Below, one piece after another: positions 8,427 to 17,036 of a stretch of 53,736 bases of DNA (the first letter of the stretch is position 1; the number at the start of each line of letters is the position of its first letter). The stretch covers positions 6,484 through 60,219 of the forward strand of contig DDKW01000009.1 in NCBI GenBank assembly GCA_002339805.1, in the 5' to 3' direction. The position numbers were made by a program, and so were the translations under genes. The notes below the pieces were generated by a model that worked only from the letters and a program-made list of their open reading frames with translations, was not told where the DNA came from and ran no database searches. The stretch is from Dehalococcoidia bacterium UBA2588. GTDB lineage: Bacteria > Chloroflexota > Dehalococcoidia > Lucifugimonadales > UBA3495.

Positions 8427-9530
8427 ATGGAAGAAGTTATAAAGGGAGCCGTACAAGCGCTGAAAGAAGGTGAAAAGTGTGTGCTCGTTACAGTAGTTCG
8501 AACTAAAGGTTCTACTCCACAAAAATCCGGAGCAATGTTACTAGTTAAGGAAGATGGTAGTGGTATAGGGACTTTAGGTGGAGGATGTGTGGAAGGGGAC
8601 ATTTGGTTCGCTGCCACAGAGATACTTCAGAAAAAGACAGGACCAGAATTTAAAGACTACTATTTGAATGAAGACATAGCGGCTCGCGATGGACTAGTGT
8701 GTGGGGGCTCGATGTACTTTTTCCTTGATCCATTACATGACAAACAAGATTTTCTAGGCATAGGCGAAAAACTGATTGATGCCTACAGTGGAAATTCTTC
8801 TATCACCATGGCGACTGTGGTTCGGAGTGACAGGGATGAATTAGTTCCGGGCTCCAAATTGATTATTGATAGTAACTCATCCGTTTCTGGCACGCTTGGG
8901 ACGCAAGCTGTTGATGGTATCGCGACTGAAATAGGAAAAGATATAGCGGAAGTTGGTCAGATTCATAACTTAAACGTGGATGATAATGTTGAAGTGTTTA
9001 TGGAAGGATTTACTATACCCCCTACATTATGCATGGTCGGAGGCGGGCATGTTGGTAAAGCTACAGCAGATTTGGCTGAACAGATTGGGTTCAACGTCAT
9101 TATTGTGGATGATAGAGAGGAATTTTGTAATATCGATAGATTCCCGTATGCTAGCCAGCTAATACAGACCTCCTTTTCAAATTGGTCAGATCAATTAGAT
9201 ATTCACACAAACACATTTGTTGTAGTTGCAACTAGAGGTCATAATTATGATGATCTTGCTCTTAGATCTGCGTTAAACACTAAAGCGAGATATATAGGCC
9301 TTTTGGGCAGTAAACGTAAAACAATCATGATTTATAAATTGCTAGCATCTGATGGCATACCTTTGGATAGACTGAATCAGGTTTATGCTCCTGTAGGACT
9401 GGATATCGGTGCACTTACTCCTGAAGAAATAGCCTTAAGCATCATGTCAGAATTGGTAATGGTTAGAAGAGGTGGTGGTGGCAGTCCTATGGCTATGGAC
9501 AAAAAATACTTAGAAAATTTGCTTTCCTGA
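8427..9530 (+). CDS. XdhC/CoxI-family molybdenum-hydroxylase maturation protein
   Basis: XdhC-type proteins bind the molybdenum cofactor, help install the terminal sulfido ligand, and insert it into xanthine-dehydrogenase or CO-dehydrogenase family enzymes. The N-terminal domain carries VTVVRTKGSTPQKSGAMLLV and GTLGGGCVEGDIW, the characteristic G-G-G-C-x-E motif. A linker leads to a Rossmann domain (from about residue 190): CMVGGGHVGKATADLA, then VDDREEF and GLLGSKRK. The C-terminal APVGLDIGALTPEEIALSI is also typical. An AGGAG Shine-Dalgarno precedes the ATG. A MocA-type cytidylyltransferase gene starts 4 bp after its stop. The target hydroxylase is not in the window. Confidence 0.9.
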   Translation: MEEVIKGAVQALKEGEKCVLVTVVRTKGSTPQKSGAMLLVKEDGSGIGTLGGGCVEGDIWFAATEILQKKTGPEFKDYYLNEDIAARDGLVCGGSMYFFLDPLHDKQDFLGIGEKLIDAYSGNSSITMATVVRSDRDELVPGSKLIIDSNSSVSGTLGTQAVDGIATEIGKDIAEVGQIHNLNVDDNVEVFMEGFTIPPTLCMVGGGHVGKATADLAEQIGFNVIIVDDREEFCNIDRFPYASQLIQTSFSNWSDQLDIHTNTFVVVATRGHNYDDLALRSALNTKARYIGLLGSKRKTIMIYKLLASDGIPLDRLNQVYAPVGLDIGALTPEEIALSIMSELVMVRRGGGGSPMAMDKKYLENLLS

Positions 9531-9533
9531 GAA

Positions 9534-10145
9534 ATGGCCACTTCGAGAAGAATTGCAGCACTTCTTTTGAGTGCTGGGTTATCTAGTAGGATGCACCGAC
9601 ATAAAGCTTTGGTGGATTGGGGAGGTCGCTCCCTCTTGCGCTACCAAGTTGATACATTACTACAAGCAGGTTTGGATCAAATAGTGGTTGTGTTGGGTGC
9701 AAATCAAAGTAATATCAGACCTGAAATTGATAATTTAGATAATATTACCGTTGTTGTTAATCAGGATTTTGAAAACGGAAAGACAACATCTATAACAACG
9801 GGAGCGGAGGCTTTACAAGAACTTGCGCCAGATGACCTGATGATATTGAATGTAGATCAACCTCGATCTGCAGAGATAATTCAAGATATTGTTCGTTTTC
9901 ACAATCATTCTAAAAAAGGCATCACTATCCCGAGATTTAAGTCTAAGGGGGGGCATCCAATTGTATTAAGCGCATCATATCTTGATGATCTCAAACTTGT
10001 TAAGGAGAGTACTTTAGGATTAAAGCAATTAATGCTGGATAATGCAGATGATATTGGTGATTTTTTTGCAGATAGTGAAGAGATATTAATCGATATGAAT
10101 ACTGAAGCAGAATATAATTCGGCGAAGCTTTTTTTTGGGATATGA
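9534..10145 (+). CDS. mocA: Molybdenum cofactor cytidylyltransferase (MocA/MobA-like)
   Basis: This nucleotidyltransferase has the N-terminal signature LLLSAGLSSRMHRHKALVDW (G-x-S-x-R-M...K) of MobA/MocA proteins that attach CMP or GMP to molybdopterin. LNVDQPR holds the metal-binding Asp region, and GHPIVLSASYLDDL is the MocA-type substrate loop. The length of 203 residues is usual. MocA (CTP) is preferred over MobA (GTP) because the gene follows xdhC with a 3-bp gap, and XdhC-type enzymes use the cytidine dinucleotide or plain cofactor form. Its Shine-Dalgarno is weak, consistent with coupling to xdhC. Confidence 0.82.
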   Translation: MATSRRIAALLLSAGLSSRMHRHKALVDWGGRSLLRYQVDTLLQAGLDQIVVVLGANQSNIRPEIDNLDNITVVVNQDFENGKTTSITTGAEALQELAPDDLMILNVDQPRSAEIIQDIVRFHNHSKKGITIPRFKSKGGHPIVLSASYLDDLKLVKESTLGLKQLMLDNADDIGDFFADSEEILIDMNTEAEYNSAKLFFGI

Positions 10146-10274
10146 GGGTCTAAAAATAATATTTTCATTGTGATATGTCATATTCAAACAGGAGTACTAT
10201 TCTTAGTATGAATAAGACCTATCATGCAAGCTATGATTTGAGTCACGGTATGGTATAAACTACCTGCACATTTA

Positions 10275-10303
10275 TTGACAATACGGTTCTATGTTGGTAC
10301 TTT
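10275..10303 (+). promoter_or_regulatory. Promoter for the tRNA-Lys / tRNA-Leu pair
   Basis: Perfect -35 TTGACA (10275-10280), 17-bp spacer, then TACTTT (10298-10303). The predicted start near 10310 is about 17 nt before tRNA-Lys. The 181-bp gap between mocA and tRNA-Lys holds nothing else that I can see. Confidence 0.6.
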
Positions 10304-10326
10304 GAACGTGTGAGTCATATTGTAAT

Positions 10327-10398
<72 letters not shown>

Positions 10399-10451
10399 CG
10401 AAGAATCTGCATCGAGGGATCAAATGATGAACATGATAAGTGCGATCCTCC

Positions 10452-10536
10452 GGGGGAGTGTCGGAATTGGTAGACGAGCATGACTTAGGATCATGTGCCC
10501 TTGGGCGTGAGAGTTCGAGTCTCTCCTTCCCCACCA
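10452..10536 (+). tRNA. tRNA-Leu (anticodon TAG)
   Basis: An 85-nt type II tRNA with the long variable arm of leucine tRNAs. Acceptor GGGGGAG pairs with CTTCCCC; anticodon stem CATGA/TCATG frames loop CTTAGGA, anticodon TAG for CUA/CUN codons. Discriminator A and an encoded CCA end the gene. The oppD-like start codon lies only 34 bp downstream and no separate promoter is visible, so the transporter mRNA may arise by processing of a tRNA-mRNA transcript. Confidence 0.93.
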
Positions 10537-10570
10537 AATAGAAACTAGAACAATAGAAAGAGGTATTACA

Positions 10571-11551
10571 TTGGCAACACTGTTAGAAGTTAAAGATCTA
10601 CGGACTTATTTTTACACCTACGAAGGTGTTGTGAAAGCAGTAGACGGTATATCTTATGAAGTCGAAGAAGGGGAAACACTTGCAATCGTTGGTGAAAGTG
10701 GTTGCGGTAAGAGTGTTGGAGCTTTATCACTGATGAGATTGATACCAGACCCACCAGGAAAGATTATTGATGGCGAGATACTCTTTGACGGAGAAGATGT
10801 TTTAAAAGTAGACCTTGACGATATGAGAGAGATTAGAGGCGGAAAAATGTCAATGGTCTTCCAAGAACCGATGACCTCATTAAATCCTGTGTTGACCGTC
10901 GAACGCCAACTCAGTGAGACATTGCAACTGCACAAGGAAATGAGTAGATCGGAAGCTGCCAAAGAAGCGGTAAACCTGCTTGAAAGAGTCGGTATCCCTG
11001 ATCCTGAGAGCCGCGTAAAGCAATACCCACATCAATTTAGTGGAGGCATGAGACAAAGAGTGATGATTGCTATGGCTTTAAGTTGCAATCCTAGATTGAT
11101 CATAGCAGATGAGCCTACTACTGCTTTGGATGTGACAATCCAGGCACAGATTTTGGAATTAATGAAATCACTCACCACAGAATTTGGAGTGGCACTGATT
11201 ATTATCACTCACAATTTAGGGGTGGTTGCGAGGTACGCTGACAGAGTTAACATAATGTACGGAGGGAAAATCATTGAACGAGGTACAGCTCAAGAGATAT
11301 ATGCGGATCCCAAGCACCCATATACTCGTGGTTTGTTGAAATCGGTTCCACGATTAGACCTTCCAAGGACTGATAAATTGGATCCTATTGAAGGACAACC
11401 ACCAGATTTGGTTGATCCTCCTGCGGGATGTGTATTCAGAGAAAGATGTCCAGACCCGACTGAAGAATGTAAACAAGGGTCCATCGAAATGAAATTGATA
11501 GAAGTTAGCCCAGGCCATTGGGTAGACCAATGCTGTGTTAATTGTGGGTAA
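10571..11551 (+). CDS. Oligopeptide/dipeptide ABC transporter ATPase, OppD/DppD type
   Basis: An ATP-binding subunit that powers uptake of peptides or similar solutes. It has Walker A GESGCGKS (about residues 40-47), Q-loop VFQEPMTSLNP, the signature SGGMRQRVMIA, Walker B LIIADEPTTALD and H-loop ITHNLG. The C-terminal oligopeptide-transporter domain begins HPYTRGLLKSVP and holds the cysteine motif GCVFRERCPDPTEEC. The last residues, [14 protein letters not shown], add three more cysteines and are repeated in the next gene. The start is TTG at 10571 with an AGAGG Shine-Dalgarno. No permease or solute-binding protein gene is nearby, so the partners must be elsewhere and the solute is unknown. 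Confidence 0.92.
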   Translation: MATLLEVKDLRTYFYTYEGVVKAVDGISYEVEEGETLAIVGESGCGKSVGALSLMRLIPDPPGKIIDGEILFDGEDVLKVDLDDMREIRGGKMSMVFQEPMTSLNPVLTVERQLSETLQLHKEMSRSEAAKEAVNLLERVGIPDPESRVKQYPHQFSGGMRQRVMIAMALSCNPRLIIADEPTTALDVTIQAQILELMKSLTTEFGVALIIITHNLGVVARYADRVNIMYGGKIIERGTAQEIYADPKHPYTRGLLKSVPRLDLPRTDKLDPIEGQPPDLVDPPAGCVFRERCPDPTEECKQGSIEMKLIEVSPGHWVDQCCVNCG

Positions 11552-11600
11552 TTCCTGGATTATAGTATCAAATTAAATTCCAATGACTGGAGCGATTTAG

Positions 11601-12623
11601 ATGACAACTCAAACCAAAGATGAAGCAATAAAAACTGATACTTTGTTAGAAGTAAAAAACTTAAAAATGCACTTTCCTGTGACTGCAGGGATAGTGTTCC
11701 AGAGAGAAGTTGCGAGTATTAAGGCTGTGGATGATATAAGCTTTGATGTTTTGCGCGGAGAAACATTCGGTTTAGTAGGGGAAAGTGGCTGTGGTAAGAC
11801 AACTACTGGACGCTGTATTCTCCAGCTTAATACACCTACTGCAGGGTCAATTAAATTTGAAGGGAATGAACTAACAGAGTTCACTGGTTCTGAAATGAGG
11901 TCGATGCGTAAAGAAATGCAAGTTATATTTCAGGATCCATATAGTTCGCTAAATCCTCGAATGACTACAGGCGGGATTGTCGGAGAGCCATTGGTAGTAC
12001 ACGGACTAGTTGACGGCAAAAATGAGTATAGAGATAGAGTAGAAGAGCTGCTTACAAACGTGGGACTGAATCCGTATATGGCTGAAAGGTATCCTCATGA
12101 GTTTAGTGGTGGGCAACGACAAAGAATAGGTGTAGCAAGAGCTTTGTCAGTGAATCCTAAGTTTATAGTATGCGACGAGCCTGTTTCTGCGTTGGATGTA
12201 TCAATTCAGGCCCAGTTAATTAATCTATTAGAAGAATTGCAGCAGAAATTACAACTGACTTACTTGTTTATAGCCCATGATTTATCAGTAGTTAGGCATA
12301 TAAGCAATAGAGTTGCTGTTATGTATTTGGGGCACATCGTTGAGATTGCTGATAGGGACGAAATATATGCGAATCCTATCCACCCATATACTAGAGCATT
12401 ATTATCTGCGGTGCCTATTCCAGACCCTGTGATAGACGCTCAAAGAGAAAGAGTATTACTTGCAGGAGATGTTCCTTCTCCTCTAAATCCTCCATCAGGA
12501 TGTGTCTTTAGAACCAGATGTCCTAAACCGACAGATGAATGTAGAGATGGACATAGCACCATGGGATTGATCGAGAAAAGTCCTGGTCATTGGGTAGATC
12601 AATGTTGTGTAAATTGCGGATAG
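11601..12623 (+). CDS. Oligopeptide/dipeptide ABC transporter ATPase, OppF/DppF type
   Basis: Second ATPase of the pair, 49 bp after the first. An OppF-type N-terminal extension (residues 1-50) precedes Walker [10 protein letters not shown]. Then come [14 protein letters not shown], the signature [14 protein letters not shown], Walker [13 protein letters not shown] and H-loop [10 protein letters not shown]. The C-terminal domain starts [12 protein letters not shown] and has [15 protein letters not shown]. It ends in [14 protein letters not shown], the same 14 residues as the OppD-like protein, although the codons differ at many third positions. OppD and OppF work as a heterodimer; here they are present without membrane subunits. 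GAGCG 8 bp before the ATG is only a partial Shine-Dalgarno. Confidence 0.92.
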   Translation: MTTQTKDEAIKTDTLLEVKNLKMHFPVTAGIVFQREVASIKAVDDISFDVLRGETFGLVGESGCGKTTTGRCILQLNTPTAGSIKFEGNELTEFTGSEMRSMRKEMQVIFQDPYSSLNPRMTTGGIVGEPLVVHGLVDGKNEYRDRVEELLTNVGLNPYMAERYPHEFSGGQRQRIGVARALSVNPKFIVCDEPVSALDVSIQAQLINLLEELQQKLQLTYLFIAHDLSVVRHISNRVAVMYLGHIVEIADRDEIYANPIHPYTRALLSAVPIPDPVIDAQRERVLLAGDVPSPLNPPSGCVFRTRCPKPTDECRDGHSTMGLIEKSPGHWVDQCCVNCG

Positions 12624-12719
12624 TACAGTAATTAATATTACTAAGTTCAGATGAGGACATAACGCTACAAAGCGTGTATCATTTCCGTTATAAACTATAC
12701 AATCATGATGTAAGGTAGC

Positions 12720-14558
12720 ATGGATCCAGCCAATATAAGGAATTTTTCTATAATTGCACATATAGATCACGGAAAGTCGACCCTGGCTGATCGTTTTCTA
12801 GAAATCACAGGAACAGTGCGCCCACAAGATATGAAAGCCCAGTTTTTGGATCGTATGGATCTTGAACGAGAACGCGGTATCACTATCAAAGGTAAAGCTG
12901 TTTCTATGAGTCATGTCGGGGTAAACGGTAACGAATATCAATTGAATCTAATTGACACTCCAGGTCATGTCGACTTCAGCTATGAAGTTTCTAGATCATT
13001 GGCTGCTTGTGAAGGAGCATTACTAGTCGTGGATGCTAGCCAAGGAATAGAGGCTCAGACTATTGCCAATGCACTGCTAGCTCTTGATTATGATTTGGTG
13101 CTGATCCCAGTAATCAATAAGATTGACTTACCGCAAGCTGAACCAGACAGGGTTGCGTCTGAATTGATGCAGGTATTTGGATTCACAGAGGATGAGCTTC
13201 TTTTTGTATCTGCTAAAGAAGGCACCGGGGCTTTGAATATCCTAAATGAAGTAATTACAAGAATCCCTAGTCCAACAGGATCTCCAGATTCCGATTTCAG
13301 AGCTCTCATATTTGATTCTTTGTACGATTCCTATAAAGGTATTATAGGATATGTCCGAGCCACGGATGGCAGCATAAATGATACAGATAAGATTAGAGTG
13401 ATGTCGTCTGATAAAGAAGCGGACATAGTTGAACTTGGAATCTTCAACCCTGGACCTACTCCTGTGAAGACATTGTATGCAGGCCAAGTGGGTTATGTTG
13501 CTACAGGTTTTAAAGATGTCAAAGAGTGTTCCGTAGGAGACACATTGACTAACTCATTACGCCCTGCAATAACACCTCTAGAAGGATACAAACCTCTTAA
13601 ATCTATGGTGTTTGCAGGACTGTATCCTTCGGATGGAGAAGATTATGATAATTTAAGAAGTGCCTTGCAAAAACTTCAATTGAATGATGCTTCATTAACG
13701 ATACAACCAGAAAACAGTACTGCATTAGGCTTTGGTTTTAGATGTGGATTCTTAGGTCTAATGCATCTCGAAATAGTTCAGGAAAGACTTGAGAGAGAAT
13801 ACAATTTAGATATTATAGCCACTGCACCGAACGTATCCTATAGGGTTCACTTGCGAACAGGAGAAGAAATAGTTGTTGAGAATCCAACCTACTTTCCTAA
13901 TCCTTCTGAGATTGATCACATAGAAGAACCTATGTTGAGATTAACTATCGTAGTTCCAGGAAAATTCGTAGGGTCGGTTATGGAATTGATGCATAGTAAA
14001 CGGTCTGAATATATACGAATGGAATACATTCAATCCTTGCCTGGAGATGAAGATTCCTCAGAATCTAACAGCACCGGACGTGTGATGATGGAATATACAA
14101 TGCCACTATCAGAGATGATCACCGATTTCTATAATCAAATAAAATCTAAAACTCAGGGGTATGCATCACTGGATTACTCCTTAGATGGTTATAAGGCCTC
14201 CCAATTAATCAAGATTGATATATTGGTAAATAAATATGCAGTAGAAGCATTGTCTATGATAGTGCATAAAGATCAAGCTGTGCATTATGGAAGATCGTTA
14301 GTTAGTAAATTACATGGTACTATTCCTCGGCAAATGTTTGAGGTACCAATTCAAGCCTCTATAGGCGGGCGTGTTATCGCAAGGGAAACTGTTAGAGCTG
14401 TTCGGAAAGATGTGCTTGCAAAATGTTATGGTGGCGATATAACACGGAAAAGAAAGTTGCTGGAGAAACAAAAAGAAGGTAAAAAGCGTTTGAAAAGTAT
14501 AGGCAGGGTTGAAGTGCCTCAAGAAGCGTTTCTTACTTTAATGAATATCAACTCTTAG
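12720..14558 (+). CDS. lepA: Elongation factor 4 (LepA)
   Basis: LepA is a ribosomal GTPase related to EF-G that acts on stalled or initiating ribosomes. The GTPase domain has AHIDHGKSTLADR (G1), RERGITIKG (G2), DTPGHVDFSYEV (G3), NKIDLP (G4) and SAKEGTG (G5). Domains II-V follow. The LepA-specific C-terminal domain carries DYSLDGYKASQLIKIDILVN and ends KRLKSIGRVEVPQEAF. The length of 612 residues is normal. An AAGG Shine-Dalgarno lies just before the ATG. The gene ends in a 4-bp convergent overlap with the DinB-like gene. Confidence 0.97.
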   Translation: MDPANIRNFSIIAHIDHGKSTLADRFLEITGTVRPQDMKAQFLDRMDLERERGITIKGKAVSMSHVGVNGNEYQLNLIDTPGHVDFSYEVSRSLAACEGALLVVDASQGIEAQTIANALLALDYDLVLIPVINKIDLPQAEPDRVASELMQVFGFTEDELLFVSAKEGTGALNILNEVITRIPSPTGSPDSDFRALIFDSLYDSYKGIIGYVRATDGSINDTDKIRVMSSDKEADIVELGIFNPGPTPVKTLYAGQVGYVATGFKDVKECSVGDTLTNSLRPAITPLEGYKPLKSMVFAGLYPSDGEDYDNLRSALQKLQLNDASLTIQPENSTALGFGFRCGFLGLMHLEIVQERLEREYNLDIIATAPNVSYRVHLRTGEEIVVENPTYFPNPSEIDHIEEPMLRLTIVVPGKFVGSVMELMHSKRSEYIRMEYIQSLPGDEDSSESNSTGRVMMEYTMPLSEMITDFYNQIKSKTQGYASLDYSLDGYKASQLIKIDILVNKYAVEALSMIVHKDQAVHYGRSLVSKLHGTIPRQMFEVPIQASIGGRVIARETVRAVRKDVLAKCYGGDITRKRKLLEKQKEGKKRLKSIGRVEVPQEAFLTLMNINS

Positions 14559-15040
14559 TTGTTAAGATTTGTCATATCATACAAGTGTTCTGACCAATGT
14601 CTGACAAACAATCTATCTAACAAAGTTCGTGCCGAGCGATCTTCTTTAAAGCCTCGTTTAGGGAAAGAGGTTTCTATGATTATAGTGTCTAATTTAGACT
14701 GGTTATATGAGGCTAATACTTTGTGAAAAGCGTAGGAATAATTGTCTAAATCCTTAAGTATTTCAATATGATTAAAGACTCTTCTTTCTTCATTAAGATT
14801 GTCTAGGTCAGGGATGATTTCAAGAATAAAGTCCGGGATCGACATAGCTTGCTCTAATCCAGTGTGTAGGCCGCCTATAGGCGTATCGATCAAATGATAT
14901 ATATGCTGGCGGAGACTCCATCCATCTTTTCCTAAAGGTTTGTCCAAATCACAATATGGTTTAGAGATAGTCGCTTTAATTGTATGTATGAAGGCATCTA
15001 AAATGCTTATGTAATTATTGTTTTGGAGGTTTAATGTCAT
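14555..15040 (-). CDS. DinB-superfamily-like protein (putative metal-dependent)
   Basis: I do not recognise a precise family. The 161-residue protein looks like a DinB-type four-helix bundle. GWSLRQHIYHLIDTPIGGLH (residues 40-59) places His46 and His49 in the position of the first metal-binding helix, and RHWSEHLYDM (residues 147-156) supplies His148 and His152. DinB-fold proteins often act as thiol transferases or hydrolases with a metal ion held by three histidines. There is no signal peptide or membrane segment. Its ATG abuts the galU stop codon with no gap, so it is co-translated with galU. Confidence 0.5.
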   Translation of the reverse strand: MTLNLQNNNYISILDAFIHTIKATISKPYCDLDKPLGKDGWSLRQHIYHLIDTPIGGLHTGLEQAMSIPDFILEIIPDLDNLNEERRVFNHIEILKDLDNYSYAFHKVLASYNQSKLDTIIIETSFPKRGFKEDRSARTLLDRLFVRHWSEHLYDMTNLNN

Positions 15041-15814
15041 TTAGTATTGTCCAGAAACCAGATTAGGATTTTGCGATGCAAACATAGATGCCGATAATAA
15101 CCCTGGAGGGGTTCCAATGTCAAAATGATTGCCTTGCACTATGTGTTTATAGAAATCCTGGTGTTCCATCATCAAATTCAAGCTGTCGGTTAGTTGTATT
15201 TCTTTATTAACTGTTGGCTTGGCAGTTTGTAAATAATTAAATATTTCCGGTTCAAGAATGTATCGTCCTAGTGCACAAAAGTTGCTTGGAGCTTTATGCG
15301 GCTCTGGTTTTTCTACGATTCCAGTTATCCGATCACCGTCAGATTTTATTACTCCGTAATTACTTAATAAATTGGTAGGTGTCTTCTTCACGCATAATAC
15401 AGAGCTTCGCGATTCTTGGTAGAGATCTATCATCTGTTTCAATGCTGGTGGGTAAGAGAAAATGATGTCGTCTGGTAACATTACCCCGAAGACCTCATCT
15501 CCCACCAATGTTTGAGATTGTAATATAGCGTGCCCCAACCCCAATGGGGATTCTTGAATTAATTCACTCGCAGATATTCCATTAGTATTGTGTTCTCGAT
15601 TGAATTGAAAAATCCATTCGCTTAAAAGAGGTTTGTTTCTAGAATTTATGATTATTAAGTCCTGAATGCCAGATCTGATAGCTTCATTAGCAATATGCTG
15701 AATTGCTGGTACATTTAGAACAGGTAATAGTTCTTTGGGAATTATCTTTGTAGTTGGATAAAACCTTGTACCTAACCCTGCAGCAGGAATTACTATTTTA
15801 GTGATCAAGTTCAT
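15041..15814 (-). CDS. galU: UTP-glucose-1-phosphate uridylyltransferase-like protein
   Basis: GalU makes UDP-glucose from UTP and glucose-1-phosphate for glycan and glycolipid synthesis. The N-terminal nucleotide-binding motif VIPAAGLGTRFYPTTK is exact for the family, followed by KELLPVLNVPAIQHIANEA. VMLPDDIIF is the metal-binding region and GIVEKP the sugar-phosphate loop. FDIGTPPGLLSA near the C-terminus is also conserved. With 257 residues it is shorter than the typical 290-300, missing mostly C-terminal sequence. Related sugar nucleotidyltransferases cannot be fully excluded. Confidence 0.85.
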   Translation of the reverse strand: MNLITKIVIPAAGLGTRFYPTTKIIPKELLPVLNVPAIQHIANEAIRSGIQDLIIINSRNKPLLSEWIFQFNREHNTNGISASELIQESPLGLGHAILQSQTLVGDEVFGVMLPDDIIFSYPPALKQMIDLYQESRSSVLCVKKTPTNLLSNYGVIKSDGDRITGIVEKPEPHKAPSNFCALGRYILEPEIFNYLQTAKPTVNKEIQLTDSLNLMMEHQDFYKHIVQGNHFDIGTPPGLLSASMFASQNPNLVSGQY

Positions 15815-15879
15815 AACCCAAATCTTTTGCGTTTAATACTAACTCTATATTCTTTAATTATAAAGGTAAAACTAACTGA

Positions 15880-15908
15880 TTGACACGAAGGGACATCTCA
15901 AATACGAT
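15880..15908 (+). promoter_or_regulatory. Promoter of the SRP RNA gene
   Basis: Perfect -35 TTGACA (15880-15885), 17-bp spacer, -10 TACGAT (15903-15908). The predicted start 6-7 bp downstream coincides with the first base of the closing helix of the SRP RNA, so promoter and RNA end support each other. Confidence 0.7.
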
Positions 15909-15913
15909 ATTAT

Positions 15914-16184
15914 CGGTTGTGCTAGATGGGGAATTAGCGGAGCCCTGTACCTGCAATCCGCTAGAGCAGGATTGAATTCCTTGCTTAGGGATTCTGTAAT
16001 CATTTCTCTGGCAGATTTCATTACGTTGATGTTTGGGCCTTACGCGACAGAGCCCCGCGAACCCCGCCAGGTCCGGAAGGAAGCAACGGTAAGTGGACCG
16101 CTTTGGGTGCCGTGAGAACACTCAGACTGAGTTATGAAATTTGTTACGAATGATTGCTGAGTTACGAAGTGAGGTGCACGACCA
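15914..16184 (+). ncRNA. ffs: Signal recognition particle RNA, large form with Alu domain
   Basis: About 270 nt, close to the length of the Bacillus subtilis scRNA. The 5' part has GTGCTAGATGGGGAATTAGC and GCCCTGTACCTGCAATCCGC, matching the Alu-domain region (helices 2-4 and U-turn loops). The S domain has the universal Ffh-binding hairpin AGGTCCGGAAGGAAGCA (16069-16085). The 3' end GGTGCACGACC closes the molecule: GGTTGTGC (15915-15922) pairs over all eight bases with GCACGACC (16176-16183). It binds Ffh and routes membrane proteins to the translocon; the Alu part slows elongation in organisms that have it. It fills the 400-bp gap between galU and ksgA. Confidence 0.92.
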
Positions 16185-16213
16185 CCTCTAATATCACAAT
16201 ATAGGATAAGTGT

Positions 16214-17023
16214 TTGAGATATAGAGCTCAAAAATCCCTGGGACAAAACTTTATTAATGACGACAGTGTCATATTTTCTGCAATAAATGCGGCAGAAATA
16301 AGTGACGAAGATTTGATTGTAGAGATAGGTCCAGGAACAGGGAAATTGACGGAACCTTTATTAGGATTAGCCAGGCAGGTTATCGGGATAGAACTAGACG
16401 AGGATCTTGCTCTTAAACTATCAAATCATTTGAAAGATTTTGATAATTTCTCGTTGATCACTGAAGATGCGAGGCATGTGGACTACGGTAAAGTTACTAA
16501 TAATCAGTCTTACAAGATAATGTCTAATCTACCTTATTATGCTGCTACATTTTTCTTGCGTACATTCTTAGAACTAAATCATAAACCGGAATTAATGGTT
16601 TTAATGTTTCAAAAAGAGGTTGCTGATAATGTACTCGCGAGCCCAGGGTCAATGCGTTTATTATCTGTGATTACTCAGATCTTGTGTAATGTGGAGCGGG
16701 TGTGTGACGTTCCTAAAGAGGCATTTGAACCTTCTCCTAAAGTAGACTCTTCTATAATCAAATTAATTCCTAAAACAGACGATTTCATAACGGCGTCGAA
16801 TTATGTAGCCTTTTGCGATTTGTTGCGAGCAGGTTTTTCATCTCCTAGGAAAACTATTTCTAACTCTTTATCGATAATACTAAAAAAACCCAAGCCCGAA
16901 TGCATTGCAGTGTTAAATGATTGTTATATAGATCCCTTGCGTCGTGCTGAAACTTTAGAATTAGCAGAATGGGAGTTTCTGTTCAACAATGGTTACTCTA
17001 AATTATTTAACAGTGGAGGATAG
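16214..17023 (+). CDS. rsmA: 16S rRNA (adenine1518/1519-N6)-dimethyltransferase
   Basis: KsgA/RsmA dimethylates two adjacent adenines in helix 45 of 16S rRNA late in small-subunit assembly. The start motif QKSLGQNFINDDSV and the SAM site VEIGPGTGKLTEPLL are diagnostic, and SNLPYYAATFFLRT contains the catalytic N-L-P-Y. FEPSPKVDSSII is the usual C-terminal-domain motif. The length of 269 residues is normal. The TTG start at 16214 follows AGGATAAG and places the Q-K-S-L-G-Q-N-F motif at the expected position. ispE starts 13 bp after the stop, and lgt follows. Confidence 0.96.
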   Translation: MRYRAQKSLGQNFINDDSVIFSAINAAEISDEDLIVEIGPGTGKLTEPLLGLARQVIGIELDEDLALKLSNHLKDFDNFSLITEDARHVDYGKVTNNQSYKIMSNLPYYAATFFLRTFLELNHKPELMVLMFQKEVADNVLASPGSMRLLSVITQILCNVERVCDVPKEAFEPSPKVDSSIIKLIPKTDDFITASNYVAFCDLLRAGFSSPRKTISNSLSIILKKPKPECIAVLNDCYIDPLRRAETLELAEWEFLFNNGYSKLFNSGG

Positions 17024-17036
17024 AAGGGGTATCTAG

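Noticed and set aside
12660..12676. Small hairpin (ACGCT ... AGCGT) between oppF and lepA as a terminator.
   Set aside because: Only five base pairs and no T run; it may simply be chance in the lepA leader.
15858..16246. Two minus-strand open frames of 87 and 68 codons between galU and ksgA.
   Set aside because: They lie over the SRP RNA and its promoter; their translations have no domain-like pattern and the RNA explains the conserved sequence.
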